The notes beneath the pieces are model-generated. The model was not told the DNA's origin and made no database searches. It saw nothing but the letters and a program-made list of their open reading frames with translations. A program made the translations under genes and the position numbers. Source: Tianweitania sediminis (lineage in GTDB: Bacteria > Pseudomonadota > Alphaproteobacteria > Rhizobiales > Rhizobiaceae). Taken from it: 64,000 nucleotides of DNA. Each line of letters starts with the position of its first letter. Position 1 is the stretch's first letter. Location of the stretch: positions 124,001-188,000 of the forward strand of contig NZ_JAGIYY010000007.1 in assembly GCF_017813335.1 (NCBI RefSeq), written 5' to 3'. Below, one piece after another: positions 25,726-34,236 of this stretch.

Positions 25726-26730
25726 TCAGGCCACGGAGCGTGCGTCGCGCGCGTTGTCGTCGCCTCTCAGGCGGTTCGACATGATCAGGAAGCGGTCGCG
25801 ATCGGCAGCGCCGCGTTTGACGCGGAAATTGTCGTCGACGACGCCATTGACGCGCGCCCACTGGTTCCACGCGAAGTTTCGGCCGAGCCCGACCGTGGTG
25901 TTGGAACTCGGGAACCTGTCGGCGTTGTGGACCAGTTCTTCCCACGACGCGCCGAACTCGACCTCATCGAAACGGCTGTGCCGGCCGCTGAGCGCGTTGC
26001 GCTCCAGATAGAGGGCGCGCTCCAGAAGATCTGGCTGATGGGCCGCCAGCCAGAACAGCTCCCATAGTTTCGTCGCCGGGCAGAAGAAGCAGGCCGATTT
26101 GACCGGCACATGGTCTGCGCCGAGCACTTCGGTGATGATGTCGACGCAGTTCGGGCGTGCCCAACCGAGGATCTGCAGGGGGTACTCATAGTCGAAGTCC
26201 GCATCGGCCTCCGGCAGGTTGCGCGACCGGCGAATGTCCGCGGGGCTGCAATCGTATCCGATCAGCTTGACGATGCGCCGGCCGGTTCGCTGGGCTTCGA
26301 GCCAGATCGGATGGGGTGGCGCCGCGTTGGGGCCGGACCTGGCGCCCTTGATGGCGGCATCCTGCGGCTTCTGCTTCCATTTGATACTGCAGGATTTCAT
26401 GCCGAAAGCGAGGCTCGGCAGCGTCTCGTTGGCGATGCAGTTTCCGTAGAGGTCGTCATAGCCGGTGTCGGGAAGCGTCTTCTTCCGGCACATGGTGATC
26501 GGTGGCCAGTCCCATCGCGCCAGGACAAGCTTCATCTGGTCGAGGTGATCCAGGGTAAGCTGCTTTTCGGCGTTAAGATCGGCGCAGGTAATGATGCGGG
26601 GACGTAAGCCCGCAAGTTTCAGGGCAACCAGCATGGCGGTTGAATCGACCCCCGCGCCATAGCAGACGGCGAGAAGGCGGCCGCCAAGTTTGGCGCGCAA
26701 CTGGTGCCGTTGCCGGTGGGTGAGCGGCAT
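25726..26730 (-). CDS. PP-loop ATPase, PAPS-reductase/adenine-nucleotide alpha-hydrolase family
   Basis: 334 residues from MPLTHRQRHQLRAKLGGRLL (ATG at 26730). LLAVCYGAGVDSTAMLVAL is a PP-loop (usual SGG.DS, here YGAGVDST), and IITCADLNAEKQ...YLDQMK-type spacing fits the PAPS reductase-like fold. Later motifs are KSCSIKWKQKP and a cysteine pair KSACFFCPATKLWEL that could bind metal or a cluster. In this superfamily ATP activates a substrate for sulfur or nucleotide chemistry; some members belong to DNA-phosphorothioate or defence loci, but no dnd/ssp partners are here. Substrate unknown. Confidence 0.75.
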   Translation of the reverse strand: MPLTHRQRHQLRAKLGGRLLAVCYGAGVDSTAMLVALKLAGLRPRIITCADLNAEKQLTLDHLDQMKLVLARWDWPPITMCRKKTLPDTGYDDLYGNCIANETLPSLAFGMKSCSIKWKQKPQDAAIKGARSGPNAAPPHPIWLEAQRTGRRIVKLIGYDCSPADIRRSRNLPEADADFDYEYPLQILGWARPNCVDIITEVLGADHVPVKSACFFCPATKLWELFWLAAHQPDLLERALYLERNALSGRHSRFDEVEFGASWEELVHNADRFPSSNTTVGLGRNFAWNQWARVNGVVDDNFRVKRGAADRDRFLIMSNRLRGDDNARDARSVA

Positions 26731-26765
26731 TGGAGCCTCCGTCGTTGTGATCCCGGATAACAAAA

Positions 26766-26785
26766 GCCCGGCGGAATCGCCGGGC
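26766..26785 (-). terminator. Recurring GCCCGGC-type terminator
   Basis: Perfect 8-bp stem GCCCGGCG/CGCCGGGC, 4-nt loop, followed leftward by TTTTG. Ends the upstream 61-aa gene's transcript 35 nt before the PP-loop gene start. Confidence 0.75.
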
Positions 26786-26827
26786 AGGATGACTGGACCT
26801 CGGTGCGGTCGAGCGGCGGGAATGGTC

Positions 26828-27013
26828 CTAGCTGTGGGTGTAGCCGTCGGCCTCGATACACAGCCACATCCCGCACCACGGCAGGGCGATGGCTCCATCG
26901 CCGGCGGGGACCGACGCGGCGAGCCTGCGGAAAGATCGATAGGGAAGGCCCTGATCTGCCTGTCGCCATTTTCGATGGATGGCGCGGCGCTGCTCCCTTG
27001 TCGTGCGGGTCAT
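26828..27013 (-). CDS. Very small basic protein
   Basis: 61 residues, MTRTTREQRRAIHRKWRQAD and so on. The basic helical start (TREQRRA..RKW) recurs in tiny plasmid proteins of Rhizobiales. The tail ALPWCGMWLCIEADGYTHS is apolar. GGAGACATCCAG precedes the ATG. Function unknown. Confidence 0.5.
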   Translation of the reverse strand: MTRTTREQRRAIHRKWRQADQGLPYRSFRRLAASVPAGDGAIALPWCGMWLCIEADGYTHS

Positions 27014-27080
27014 CTGGATGTCTCCTGTCTATAGGTTGATCTGAGGCGAGCGTGGCCGAGCCTGGTGCAGACGCCGAGCA

Positions 27081-27416
27081 CTAATGCAGCAGATCGGCGA
27101 GACCGATCTGCTGGAATGCATCCTTCATGGCCGGATCGAGGCCCGGGTCGATGCGGGCCGGCCCATGTCCGTTCTCGATATTCCACGAGTCGATGCGACG
27201 AAGCTCGGCGACAAATTCCTCGATGGAACCGCATTGCTGGTGGGTCGTGTCGCCTTCGCAGTAGGTGAAAATCGCAAGCGTCGTCGGATTGGCCCAGGTC
27301 CCAAAATAGGAGGCGTCCTGCGCCGTATCGATCTGGGCAAAACCATTGGCGTATGAACAGGGACCGAAATCGTAGAGGTAGCGATCCGCGGGTGCGAATT
27401 GGCGCGTGATCTTCAT
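27081..27416 (-). CDS. Uncharacterised small protein
   Basis: 111 residues from MKITRQFAPADRYLYDFGPC (ATG at 27416). FAQIDTAQDASYFGTWANPT and YCEGDTTHQQCGSIEEFVAE suggest a compact alpha/beta domain; the C-terminal helix ends QQIGLADLLH. The ATG overlaps the preceding stop (ATGA), so it is coupled to the 120-aa gene. No recognised family. Confidence 0.55.
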   Translation of the reverse strand: MKITRQFAPADRYLYDFGPCSYANGFAQIDTAQDASYFGTWANPTTLAIFTYCEGDTTHQQCGSIEEFVAELRRIDSWNIENGHGPARIDPGLDPAMKDAFQQIGLADLLH

Positions 27417-27775
27417 CGAGAGGTCTCTATTGCTGACGGGGTGGGCCGTTGACGATCGGAGCTTTCGATGAGGCTCTGCGCGAGCGCATCGTGGACCAGT
27501 TTGGGGATCTTCCAGTCGTTGACCCAATAGTAGCGTTTGGCCTTGAGGCCCGCGATGTAGGCATCCTGCTCTTTCAGGGAGCCGAGGCGATTAAAATGCC
27601 GCCGCGAGTAGTCGATCATGCCGTCTCCGTCGCTGAGTTCGAGGGGACCGGCGGCGGCCAACGATTCGATGTGTTGACGAAGCGGCTTGATCGCGCCGTT
27701 GTAGTTATAATGCTTATCGAGAGCCGCATTCAGGCGGCCGCGCTGCATTGGCGTGAGATGGTCGGACTTGAACAT
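27413..27775 (-). CDS. Uncharacterised small protein
   Basis: 120 residues from MFKSDHLTPMQRGRLNAALD (ATG at 27775). Helical, basic-aromatic: RHFNRLGSLKEQDAYIAGLK and RYYWVNDWKIPKLVHDALAQ. First gene of a two-gene coupled unit. No recognised family. Confidence 0.55.
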   Translation of the reverse strand: MFKSDHLTPMQRGRLNAALDKHYNYNGAIKPLRQHIESLAAAGPLELSDGDGMIDYSRRHFNRLGSLKEQDAYIAGLKAKRYYWVNDWKIPKLVHDALAQSLIESSDRQRPTPSAIETSR

Positions 27776-27969
27776 GGGGGTTCTCCCTATGGATGAACGC
27801 AATGGCAAGCCGCTCCAGTCGGTCGTTCCCGGAGAGCGGTTCGGCGCAGGTTGCTGGGGCGAATGTTCGGCTGATGCGAACGGCAGGGCCTCACGGTCGC
27901 CGGTGAATGTTTCAGCCGGAGATGTAGCCTAGGCCGTCGGCGACGACGTCCGGCTTCAGGTCAGCAAGG

Positions 27970-29637
27970 TCAAGCTGGCGTCGCGGCGTCCGTGTTCGAA
28001 GCCGGCGGCAGGCCGCCGATCGAAACCTCGCCGTCTTCGATATGTATGAGGAAAGAGCCCTTCTTTGGCATGCGCCAGACAAGTTCACGACGAACCGTGC
28101 GGATGATCGCGTTCAGGTCGGCGTCCGACTCCGACTGAAGCAGACGGATGCACACGTCCTCGGCTTCGTCACCGAACCATTGCTGCTGTTGCTCATACGA
28201 GCCGGCATCGACATCATCGGAGGGGCAGAACAGCGCGTCGGTCAGGAATGTCTCTAACTCGTGCGGCGTGATTTCTGATTGGTGGGTGACGCGGATATCG
28301 ACCTCGTCAAGCGCACCATAATCTGGACCTGCGACGATCAGATCTGTCGGAAGGAGCCAGCCGCATGCGGACTTGCCGTCGCTGACATTGACGTCGACCT
28401 CAAGGATATCCGGCCGTCCCTGACCTTCGAAGACGTCGAACGGTTCGATCTTCTGATAGTTGGAGGCCGTGTGCATCCTGTATGATCGAAGGGTAATCCG
28501 CCGCAGGCCGTCGTACCATCCATAGCCGGCGAAGGCATCGTGCGGCTCGAACATCGGGAGAGATTCCTGGGTTCGCGCAAACGCTCGTGCAACATTCTGT
28601 TCCTCGAGGGGTCCCTCGCCAGCGTAGAGAAGGGCATCCGGCGATACCGGCAACGGGGCGTGAAGCCCAAACCGATCGGAATCGGCGCATGACGGCGCGA
28701 ACGGCGCCAGCTGTGGTTCGGCTTCTTTCAAATCAATGCCGAGGGCGCGCCCTCGCCGATAGTCCTCGAAGGAAAGGCTGTGTGCGTCGTGTGCGGATAC
28801 CAGTCGGAAATACACACGCTGGATTTCCTCTACGAGGGCCTCGAACATATCATTGCGCACGACCTCCTTGCGGGCTGGAAGCACCAGTTTGAGATGGGCG
28901 CAGTCGACGACATCGATCCCAGCCCAATAGTTGCGATGCCAATGTTGCGACAGGGTCGGCAACGGCATCCTGAGCGTCACGCCGTGGAAGTTTGCATTCG
29001 CAATGTCTTTGTAGAGGCTGTCGCGTTGGAATACTCCGATGCGGACGCCGCGCCATTCTTCGACATGTTCCGCCTCCGCGAGGAAATCCACGCGTTGCAT
29101 TTCCTGGCCGTTGAAGATGACCGGAAGTGGGAAGAATTTTGCGGCGCCAGGAACAGCGCCGGCGAGATGGTCGTGGTCTGTTTCGGGAAAGACGATGGTC
29201 ACGCCGGCATGACCTGCAGGTCCGGGAGCCACATCGATTGGCTGCTTGCCGTGAAAAGCATCTGGCGTCGCTTCGATGCGCCAGGACTCTGCGGTGCCTT
29301 TCTGCTGCGCGACAAGAACTGCGCCGCGATTGGCGAGAGCGAAGAAACCCATGCCGGCGGCATCCTCGGACTGGGTCAGGGTTTTGGACCAGCCGCTGTG
29401 GCCGAGCGAAAAGAGCGATCTCGGATCGGCGATGCCGGCCCCATCATCGACAATACGGACCGCCTTGCCGAAGCGGGGATCATCAATCTGGTCGATCACG
29501 ACCTTCGTGGCGGCGGCCCGGCGCGCATTCTGTAGAAGTTCGTTGAGAATGTCTCCGATCGAGGCGTTGAACAGGCGTCCAACCTTTCCGATGGCCTCGG
29601 GCGAAACCTGCGCATTGAAGGAGAAATGGGATGTCAT
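27970..29637 (-). CDS. GHKL-type ATPase (HATPase_c/HSP90-like)
   Basis: 555 residues. The Bergerat ATP-binding fold is clear: INELLQN-type box DILNELLQNARRA (E33, N37), DDGAGI (64-69) and GMGFFALAN (95-103) with a lid in between (LGHSGWSKTLT). The remaining 400 residues are unrecognised, without kinase, MutL or topoisomerase landmarks. Stand-alone HSP90-like ATPases of this size occur in plasmid and defence loci, but no effector partner is adjacent. It is preceded by a copy of the shared leader and followed by a coding-like stretch in another frame at 27912-27974. Confidence 0.75.
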   Translation of the reverse strand: MTSHFSFNAQVSPEAIGKVGRLFNASIGDILNELLQNARRAAATKVVIDQIDDPRFGKAVRIVDDGAGIADPRSLFSLGHSGWSKTLTQSEDAAGMGFFALANRGAVLVAQQKGTAESWRIEATPDAFHGKQPIDVAPGPAGHAGVTIVFPETDHDHLAGAVPGAAKFFPLPVIFNGQEMQRVDFLAEAEHVEEWRGVRIGVFQRDSLYKDIANANFHGVTLRMPLPTLSQHWHRNYWAGIDVVDCAHLKLVLPARKEVVRNDMFEALVEEIQRVYFRLVSAHDAHSLSFEDYRRGRALGIDLKEAEPQLAPFAPSCADSDRFGLHAPLPVSPDALLYAGEGPLEEQNVARAFARTQESLPMFEPHDAFAGYGWYDGLRRITLRSYRMHTASNYQKIEPFDVFEGQGRPDILEVDVNVSDGKSACGWLLPTDLIVAGPDYGALDEVDIRVTHQSEITPHELETFLTDALFCPSDDVDAGSYEQQQQWFGDEAEDVCIRLLQSESDADLNAIIRTVRRELVWRMPKKGSFLIHIEDGEVSIGGLPPASNTDAATPA

Positions 29638-29740
29638 GAAGGTGCTCCTGATGAGGCTGAGCCGGGCTGACCGTTGGCGGGGTGGCCGGGCTGGATGAAT
29701 GATCGCGGATCGGCGTCGGCACGCTCGCGTGCCGCGCCGG

Positions 29741-29808
29741 GCGGCCGCGAGGAACCCTCTCCCGGAATCCAGCGGCCCACCGCCTCCCGCCCGCCTCTCC
29801 CTCTCGGA
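29741..29808 (-). repeat. Shared leader element, copy upstream of the GHKL ATPase gene
   Basis: Plus strand: GCGGCCGCGAGGAACCCTCT, then CCCGGAATCCAGCGGCCC, and CTCTCCCTCTCGG (29795-29807). Order and spacing of the blocks match the DUF932-gene copy. Confidence 0.55.
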
Positions 29809-29839
29809 TCGAGGCGATCCCGGATCAGAGCGCGCGGCT

Positions 29840-30376
29840 TCATTTGCCGCGGGAAGACTGAGAGGCCATCGCCTTGAGATCTATTTCCCATTGCGGGATG
29901 ATTTCGACGCGTGGGCCGCGCGTCTTCGTTGCACGACGGCGGCGGATTCGCTTGTCGACATAGGCCTTGGCCCAGTCACGGGCGGTTTCTGCCTGCGCCT
30001 CGTCGCGTGCGTGCTTCGCCGTCTTCCAGATCGTGTAGAGCAGCGCGTATTGGAGGCGATCGGGCATGGCGAGGATTGCTGCCTCCAGATCGCCGCCGTC
30101 GTAGAATGAGGGAACGGCAAGAACTTCCCGGCCGCCGCCATGATGCATCAGGATGTATAGTCCCGATGACGGCGTCCCGCGTCTTGCCAGCTTGATCGCA
30201 TGGCTAGCATAGGTGGTTGCATTGCCGGAGGTACGGCGAAAGACGCGACGCTCACGCGACGGCTCATCGAAGCCGCCGAGCGGCGACGCGATAACCTCGA
30301 AGCCGTCAAATGCCTCACAACGGCCGCGGTCGCTCTGCTCATAGCCGTGGCCGAACCGGATAAATGCTGCGTGCAT
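29840..30376 (-). CDS. Uncharacterised protein
   Basis: 178 residues, MHAAFIRFGHGYEQSDRGRC and so on. The middle (GLYILMHHGGGREVLAVPSF) looks like strands of a compact domain, followed by basic helices (YVDKRIRRRRATKTRGP). AAGGATTCAAGAC precedes the ATG. Nearby small genes run in the same direction. No recognised family. Confidence 0.55.
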   Translation of the reverse strand: MHAAFIRFGHGYEQSDRGRCEAFDGFEVIASPLGGFDEPSRERRVFRRTSGNATTYASHAIKLARRGTPSSGLYILMHHGGGREVLAVPSFYDGGDLEAAILAMPDRLQYALLYTIWKTAKHARDEAQAETARDWAKAYVDKRIRRRRATKTRGPRVEIIPQWEIDLKAMASQSSRGK

Positions 30377-30522
30377 TGTCTTGAATCCTTTTGCTTAGAC
30401 AACATGGTCGTCTCCACCCGCGTGAAGCCGGCAGAACGGACTGGATTGATAGTGACGATCGAGGGTGTTCAGGCCTCGGCGGCCAGGACATTCAGTTTGG
30501 CGATGCTGGCGGATTCCTCGGC

Positions 30523-30858
30523 TTAGCGGATGATCCGCCGGTCGATCCTTGCGATGAGGGCGAGAGCAAGATCGCGTGCCTCAACTTCGGCTGGCGACCA
30601 CGATCCGTTGACCGGCAATGTGGCCATGACCTGAAGCACCGTCGGTAGATCGGCTTCGGCGGCCAGCAAGGCGAGACCGCGGACGATCTTGTCGCAGTCC
30701 ATGTCGAAGCGGTGAAGCTGGGTCTTGGAACCGCTCACCAATGTGCCGATATGGTGCTCGCCGCCGGGCTCCAGGGAGAACAGATTGCGCCGACCTGTGT
30801 GCACGGTCGAGGTTGCCATGTAGTATCCGGCGCACAAATCGCCCGAGAGATCAGCCAT
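30523..30858 (-). CDS. Uncharacterised small protein, possibly truncated
   Basis: 111 residues from MADLSGDLCAGYYMATSTVH (ATG at 30858). It begins 8 bp inside the upstream 156-aa gene. After its TAA stop the same frame remains coding-like for 17 more codons (AEESASIAKLNVLAAEA, then TGA), so the stop may be a recent nonsense change. No recognised family. Confidence 0.5.
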   Translation of the reverse strand: MADLSGDLCAGYYMATSTVHTGRRNLFSLEPGGEHHIGTLVSGSKTQLHRFDMDCDKIVRGLALLAAEADLPTVLQVMATLPVNGSWSPAEVEARDLALALIARIDRRIIR

Positions 30859-31321
30859 GGCTGCGACCCTCCGCCAGCGCGATGCTGCGTTCGGCATCGA
30901 GAAGGAACGCGCTGAGCATGTTCGTTGCCTCGCTGCCGATCCGCAGATGTGGTTCACGCCGATAGGCGTCATCCCTGAAACCAGTTGCTGCGGCGCGCAG
31001 CCCCTTCAGGGAATCGAGTAGCACGGGGCGAGCTCGCTCACGCACGATCGCGCCGTGCAGGGATTCCAGAAGATCGTCGATGCCTTCCTGAATGTCGTCA
31101 TCCTCAAAACCGGCGATGAAGCTCTCGGCGCTTTCAAGAGTATCGACAGTGCCGTTGGGACTATTCCGGTCGATTTCCTCGACGGCTATATGGGAGACGG
31201 GCTGGCTGTCATCATCGCCGGACGCCATGCCTTCGAGAAGGGCTTGCTGAACGACGTCAGCTATCGGCACTGGTAGCTGAGACGGATGTTGGACGGTAAG
31301 GGAAACGAGAAACTGGCGCAT
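30851..31321 (-). CDS. Uncharacterised protein
   Basis: 156 residues, MRQFLVSLTVQHPSQLPVPI and so on. It starts with a beta strand, then a helix-rich acidic body (FIAGFEDDDIQEGIDDLLES) and a C-terminal LLDAERSIALAEGRSHG. GAAAGG lies 9-14 nt upstream of the ATG. Coupled to the 111-aa gene by an 8-bp overlap. No recognised family. Confidence 0.55.
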   Translation of the reverse strand: MRQFLVSLTVQHPSQLPVPIADVVQQALLEGMASGDDDSQPVSHIAVEEIDRNSPNGTVDTLESAESFIAGFEDDDIQEGIDDLLESLHGAIVRERARPVLLDSLKGLRAAATGFRDDAYRREPHLRIGSEATNMLSAFLLDAERSIALAEGRSHG

Positions 31322-31479
31322 ATTAAAACCTTTCGAATTTGTCGTTGAACAGCGAGCTATTCAGCCGTCGGATGCTGACGGGCTGAGTCGGTTCGATTGG
31401 TCGGAACCGGCACGAATCCGGATCGCCGGAATTGCAACGCTCTAGCGAACTGCGTGGCTATTCGATTTGAGGGTGACGC

Positions 31480-31698
31480 TCAGTCGCCATAATCGATCTC
31501 GGCATCCGGAAACTGCGCGAGGTATTTCTCGGCGATCTTGACTGCCTCGCCATAGGTGGCGAGATCTTCTGTCTCGGCGACGACGTCACCGTCATCACGG
31601 ACCAGAACATCATAGGAATCGGGATCATCAGGAGGTTCACACAGTGTGGCACTCCCATTGGGCGTGTTCTTCATCGGGAAGATGGTAATCTCGATCAT
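31480..31698 (-). CDS. Uncharacterised small acidic protein
   Basis: 72 residues from MIEITIFPMKNTPNGSATLC (ATG at 31698, sharing one base with the preceding stop). The short alpha/beta pattern SYDVLVRDDGDVVAE, then TYGEAVKIAEKYLAQFPD, is common among small plasmid proteins of this cluster. Function unknown. Confidence 0.5.
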   Translation of the reverse strand: MIEITIFPMKNTPNGSATLCEPPDDPDSYDVLVRDDGDVVAETEDLATYGEAVKIAEKYLAQFPDAEIDYGD

Positions 31699-31898
31699 CA
31701 CACATTGATCCTTTCGCAAAGGTCGTCGATGGCTTCGAGATCGATCGCCTCATGGGACTCGCTATCGGTTGCGATGTCGACGATGTCGTCCGGCAAATCG
31801 CCATCGGTCTGGTCGTGGACCTGCTGGTAGAGGCGCAGCGCGGCGAGGATCATGTCGCGCTCGTGGGGCGAGATCGCCACGTTTCGATATTGGATCAT
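31698..31898 (-). CDS. Uncharacterised small acidic protein
   Basis: 66 residues, MIQYRNVAISPHERDMILAA and so on. ISPHERDMILAALRLYQQV is a helix, then a very acidic tail (DGDLPDDIVDIATDSESHE). GGAGAAACGACCC precedes the ATG. Coupled to the 72-aa gene. Function unknown. Confidence 0.5.
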   Translation of the reverse strand: MIQYRNVAISPHERDMILAALRLYQQVHDQTDGDLPDDIVDIATDSESHEAIDLEAIDDLCERINV

Positions 31899-32002
31899 GG
31901 GTCGTTTCTCCTTGCAGGATGTTGAGGATCGGGTCAGGCAATCGAGCTGTCGCGGCCGGTCGCCCGTACCGTCTGTCCGAGTGAGGTTTTGGAGGATCGG
32001 GA

Positions 32003-32767
32003 TCAGGCGTCGACGGCGAGTCCGGTGACGCTTGGATGTTTCAGCACCCAGCCGAGCACGTCGTCAGTAGTCAGGCGCCAGGGCTGGTTCTGGTCGAACC
32101 GCGAGACGACGGCGTCCTTGAACTCCTGATAGAGGTCTTCGGCGCGTTCGTCGGAGTGCAGCGCATGGCAGAGAATGGCGAGGGAGAGCTGGGCCGGCCC
32201 TGAGCCGGAATAGCCCCACGAAAAGCCCGTCGGGCTGTGTTTGTTCAGGTCGAGGCGAGGATCGAGCATATGGACAATGCCGGCCTCGTCGACGACGTCG
32301 ACCCTGAACCCTTCCGGCCTGCCCCGATACTCGTAGGTTTGATCGACAGACCATGGCCTCGACTGAACGGGAGGATCGGATAGGAGTGCAACGGCGTCCG
32401 TAGGGACAGAGCGCGCTTCGGCGATCAGGGTGCGCAACAACTCCTGCGCCTGTGCCGCATCAACGTTGGGATCGAGCACGGCCAGCTTTTGGACCAGCCG
32501 CCGCGCCTCGGGATGCAGCGGCCGATCGCCGTCGAAGGCGATACCCTCCACCAGTTCCGATCGGGCGACTCCCATCGTGTCGACATAGGAGATCAGGCCT
32601 TCGTGGCGCTCCTCCATGTCGATCTCCTCGGGGTGCCCATGCCAATACATCATGTGGCATGCCGCCGCCTTCGCGAGGTGGAAAGCCTCGGCGTCCGTGG
32701 CGGCCGATATTTCGGTGCTGTCATAGGCGCGGAGCCAGAAGCGGAGCTTGACGACATAGTCTTTCAT
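32003..32767 (-). CDS. DUF6166-domain protein
   Basis: 254 residues from MKDYVVKLRFWLRAYDSTEI (ATG at 32767). The N-terminal half starts with a beta strand then EISAATDAEAFHLAKAAA. The C-terminal half carries TGFSWGYSGSGPAQLSLAIL, the DUF6166 hallmark (FxWGYxGSGPAQLxLAIL), preceded by an RP-type YEYRGRPEGF. DUF6166 is a small domain of unknown function common in mobile DNA. The ATG overlaps the preceding stop (ATGA). Confidence 0.7.
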   Translation of the reverse strand: MKDYVVKLRFWLRAYDSTEISAATDAEAFHLAKAAACHMMYWHGHPEEIDMEERHEGLISYVDTMGVARSELVEGIAFDGDRPLHPEARRLVQKLAVLDPNVDAAQAQELLRTLIAEARSVPTDAVALLSDPPVQSRPWSVDQTYEYRGRPEGFRVDVVDEAGIVHMLDPRLDLNKHSPTGFSWGYSGSGPAQLSLAILCHALHSDERAEDLYQEFKDAVVSRFDQNQPWRLTTDDVLGWVLKHPSVTGLAVDA

Positions 32768-33018
32768 GGCTCGTTCCTCGCCGGCTGATCCGCGCTGGCG
32801 TCCTCGACTGTGAACACTACGGTGTCGCCCTCGACCGTGTGGGGGACCGAACCGGACAACAGCTGATGGGCGGCAGCGGCGGAAACGCCGGGCCAACCAT
32901 CGACGATGACGCGGCGCAGAACCGTGCGATCGCGTTTGAAGGCGTAGCCGTTGATGGCCCAGGCGATGACCCCGGGTGCGTGGATGAGCTCGCTCGAGCC
33001 AAGCCGATAGACAGGCAT
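32764..33018 (-). CDS. Uncharacterised small protein
   Basis: 84 residues from MPVYRLGSSELIHAPGVIAW (ATG at 33018). Alpha/beta with RVIVDGWPGVSAAAAHQLLS and a C-terminal strand VEGDTVVFTVEDASADQ. Coupled to the DUF6166 gene by ATGA. A recurring-type terminator lies 34 nt upstream of its start. Confidence 0.5.
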   Translation of the reverse strand: MPVYRLGSSELIHAPGVIAWAINGYAFKRDRTVLRRVIVDGWPGVSAAAAHQLLSGSVPHTVEGDTVVFTVEDASADQPARNEP

Positions 33019-33051
33019 GACGATCCTCTCGATTTCTGGGTTGGAAACGCG

Positions 33052-33077
33052 AAAGCCCGGCGCGGTGGCCGGGCTTT
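33052..33077 (-). terminator. Recurring GCCCGGC-type terminator
   Basis: Perfect 10-bp stem AAAGCCCGGC/GCCGGGCTTT with a 6-nt loop; leftward T-run TTTCGCG. Same stem sequence as at 23101-23122. Confidence 0.75.
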
Positions 33078-33189
33078 TCGTGGGCAATGGGTGATGGTGG
33101 ATCGGAGGCGCGTGGCCTGCGCCAGGCGCTGGATGCGTCGCCCAGGCCCGGTCGCGCTCGCTATGCGGGGCCGGGCCGCGCCTGGCGGG

Positions 33190-33405
33190 CTAGGTTTTGA
33201 GTGTCTTGCCTGCGCCTGTGGTCATATCGACCACCTTGAACTGCCAGTCGGGATTGTCCGGCGCATTGTCGGCGATCAGCTGTTCACAGGCGTCTTTGGC
33301 CGGCCAGCGCGCGGCGTGGATCTTGAGATGCGTGACGCCGCCTCTCGGCGTCAGGAAGCCCCATTTCTTCGTATCGCTCTTACGGACCTTGATAGCGTAT
33401 CTCAT
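33190..33405 (-). CDS. Uncharacterised small basic protein
   Basis: 71 residues from MRYAIKVRKSDTKKWGFLTP (ATG at 33405). Beta-rich with basic loops (THLKIHAARWPAKDACEQLI) and a final WQFKVVDMTTGAGKTLKT. Its ATG overlaps the stop of the frame-shifted HTH gene upstream (ATGA), which supports the operon reading of both. Function unknown. Confidence 0.55.
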   Translation of the reverse strand: MRYAIKVRKSDTKKWGFLTPRGGVTHLKIHAARWPAKDACEQLIADNAPDNPDWQFKVVDMTTGAGKTLKT

Positions 33406-34236
33406 GACGGTTCTCCGGAGATCAGTGCAATGAAGGGGACCTTGTCGACCTTGCGCAGGTCGACGACGTCGATGTTGTCGATGATCCACCGGCGCAGATC
33501 GGCAGGTTCTATGTCCCACGAGCTGCCACCCTGCTGGGCAAGCCGCCGGTCGTCACGTTTTCCGGGCCGGCAGCTCACCGGTGAGGATGCGGCCGGTGAC
33601 ATATTTGGAGTCGACGCCGAGGATCGACGCCGCCTTCGTGGCGGAAAGGTCGGGCCGGCTGGCGCGGCGCGACAGATCGAGGCGCTTCGCCCTGACTACG
33701 ATGGCCATCGGCGAGCGCCGGAATCCGTGTTCGCGGAAGACCCTTGCCGCCAGGTCGGGACGGTGAAGGGGGACTTCGCGCATCAGCGCATCCTCCGCCG
33801 CCGTCCAGCGCGGTTCCTTCTTGTGGCGAAGCGTCAAGCCGAGGACGGTCATGCGCTTGGTGAGCCACCAGCGAGGAATGTTAAGGCGGTCGGCAAGCTC
33901 GGCTACGGCGCCCTTGCGGCCGGCATCCATCTGACGCCAGCCGTCACGGATCCTCTCGTCGAGTTCCGGCGTGGCGCGGTGTCGTTGCCGTGCAGACGGC
34001 GCGCCCTGGATCTTCACGCCGAGCTTCTTCGCCTGGCAATACACGCCTTGCGGCGTGCGGTGGTCGGGAAGACGGAGCAGGCAGGCGGCCGCACCGCCCA
34101 GCGGGAAGTACCGCCGGATGATGTCGCATTCGGCGTCCGTCCAGAAACGCTTGTCGCGCTTTCCTGGAACGTAGGGTGCGGAAAGACGCGGTTCGTGAGC
34201 GAGCGGCCTGTCGAAGGAGACGGGATTGAGGCTCAT
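33402..34236 (-). pseudogene. HTH protein interrupted by a frameshift
   Basis: The first 227 codons (34236-33553) include two SANT/GcrA-like helical segments (RDKRFWTDAECDIIRRYFPL; RWTAAEDALMREVP) and end in a helix-turn-helix, ATKAASILGVDSKYVTGRIL, before TGA. The shifted frame continues without a break as RDDRRLAQQ, then SSWDIEPADLRRWI and VDLRKVDKVPFIALI, to a stop at 33402 that overlaps the next ATG. Losing one A from the AAAA run (TTTT at 33558-33561 on the plus strand) rejoins them. Either a pseudogene or a base-call error. Confidence 0.7.
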
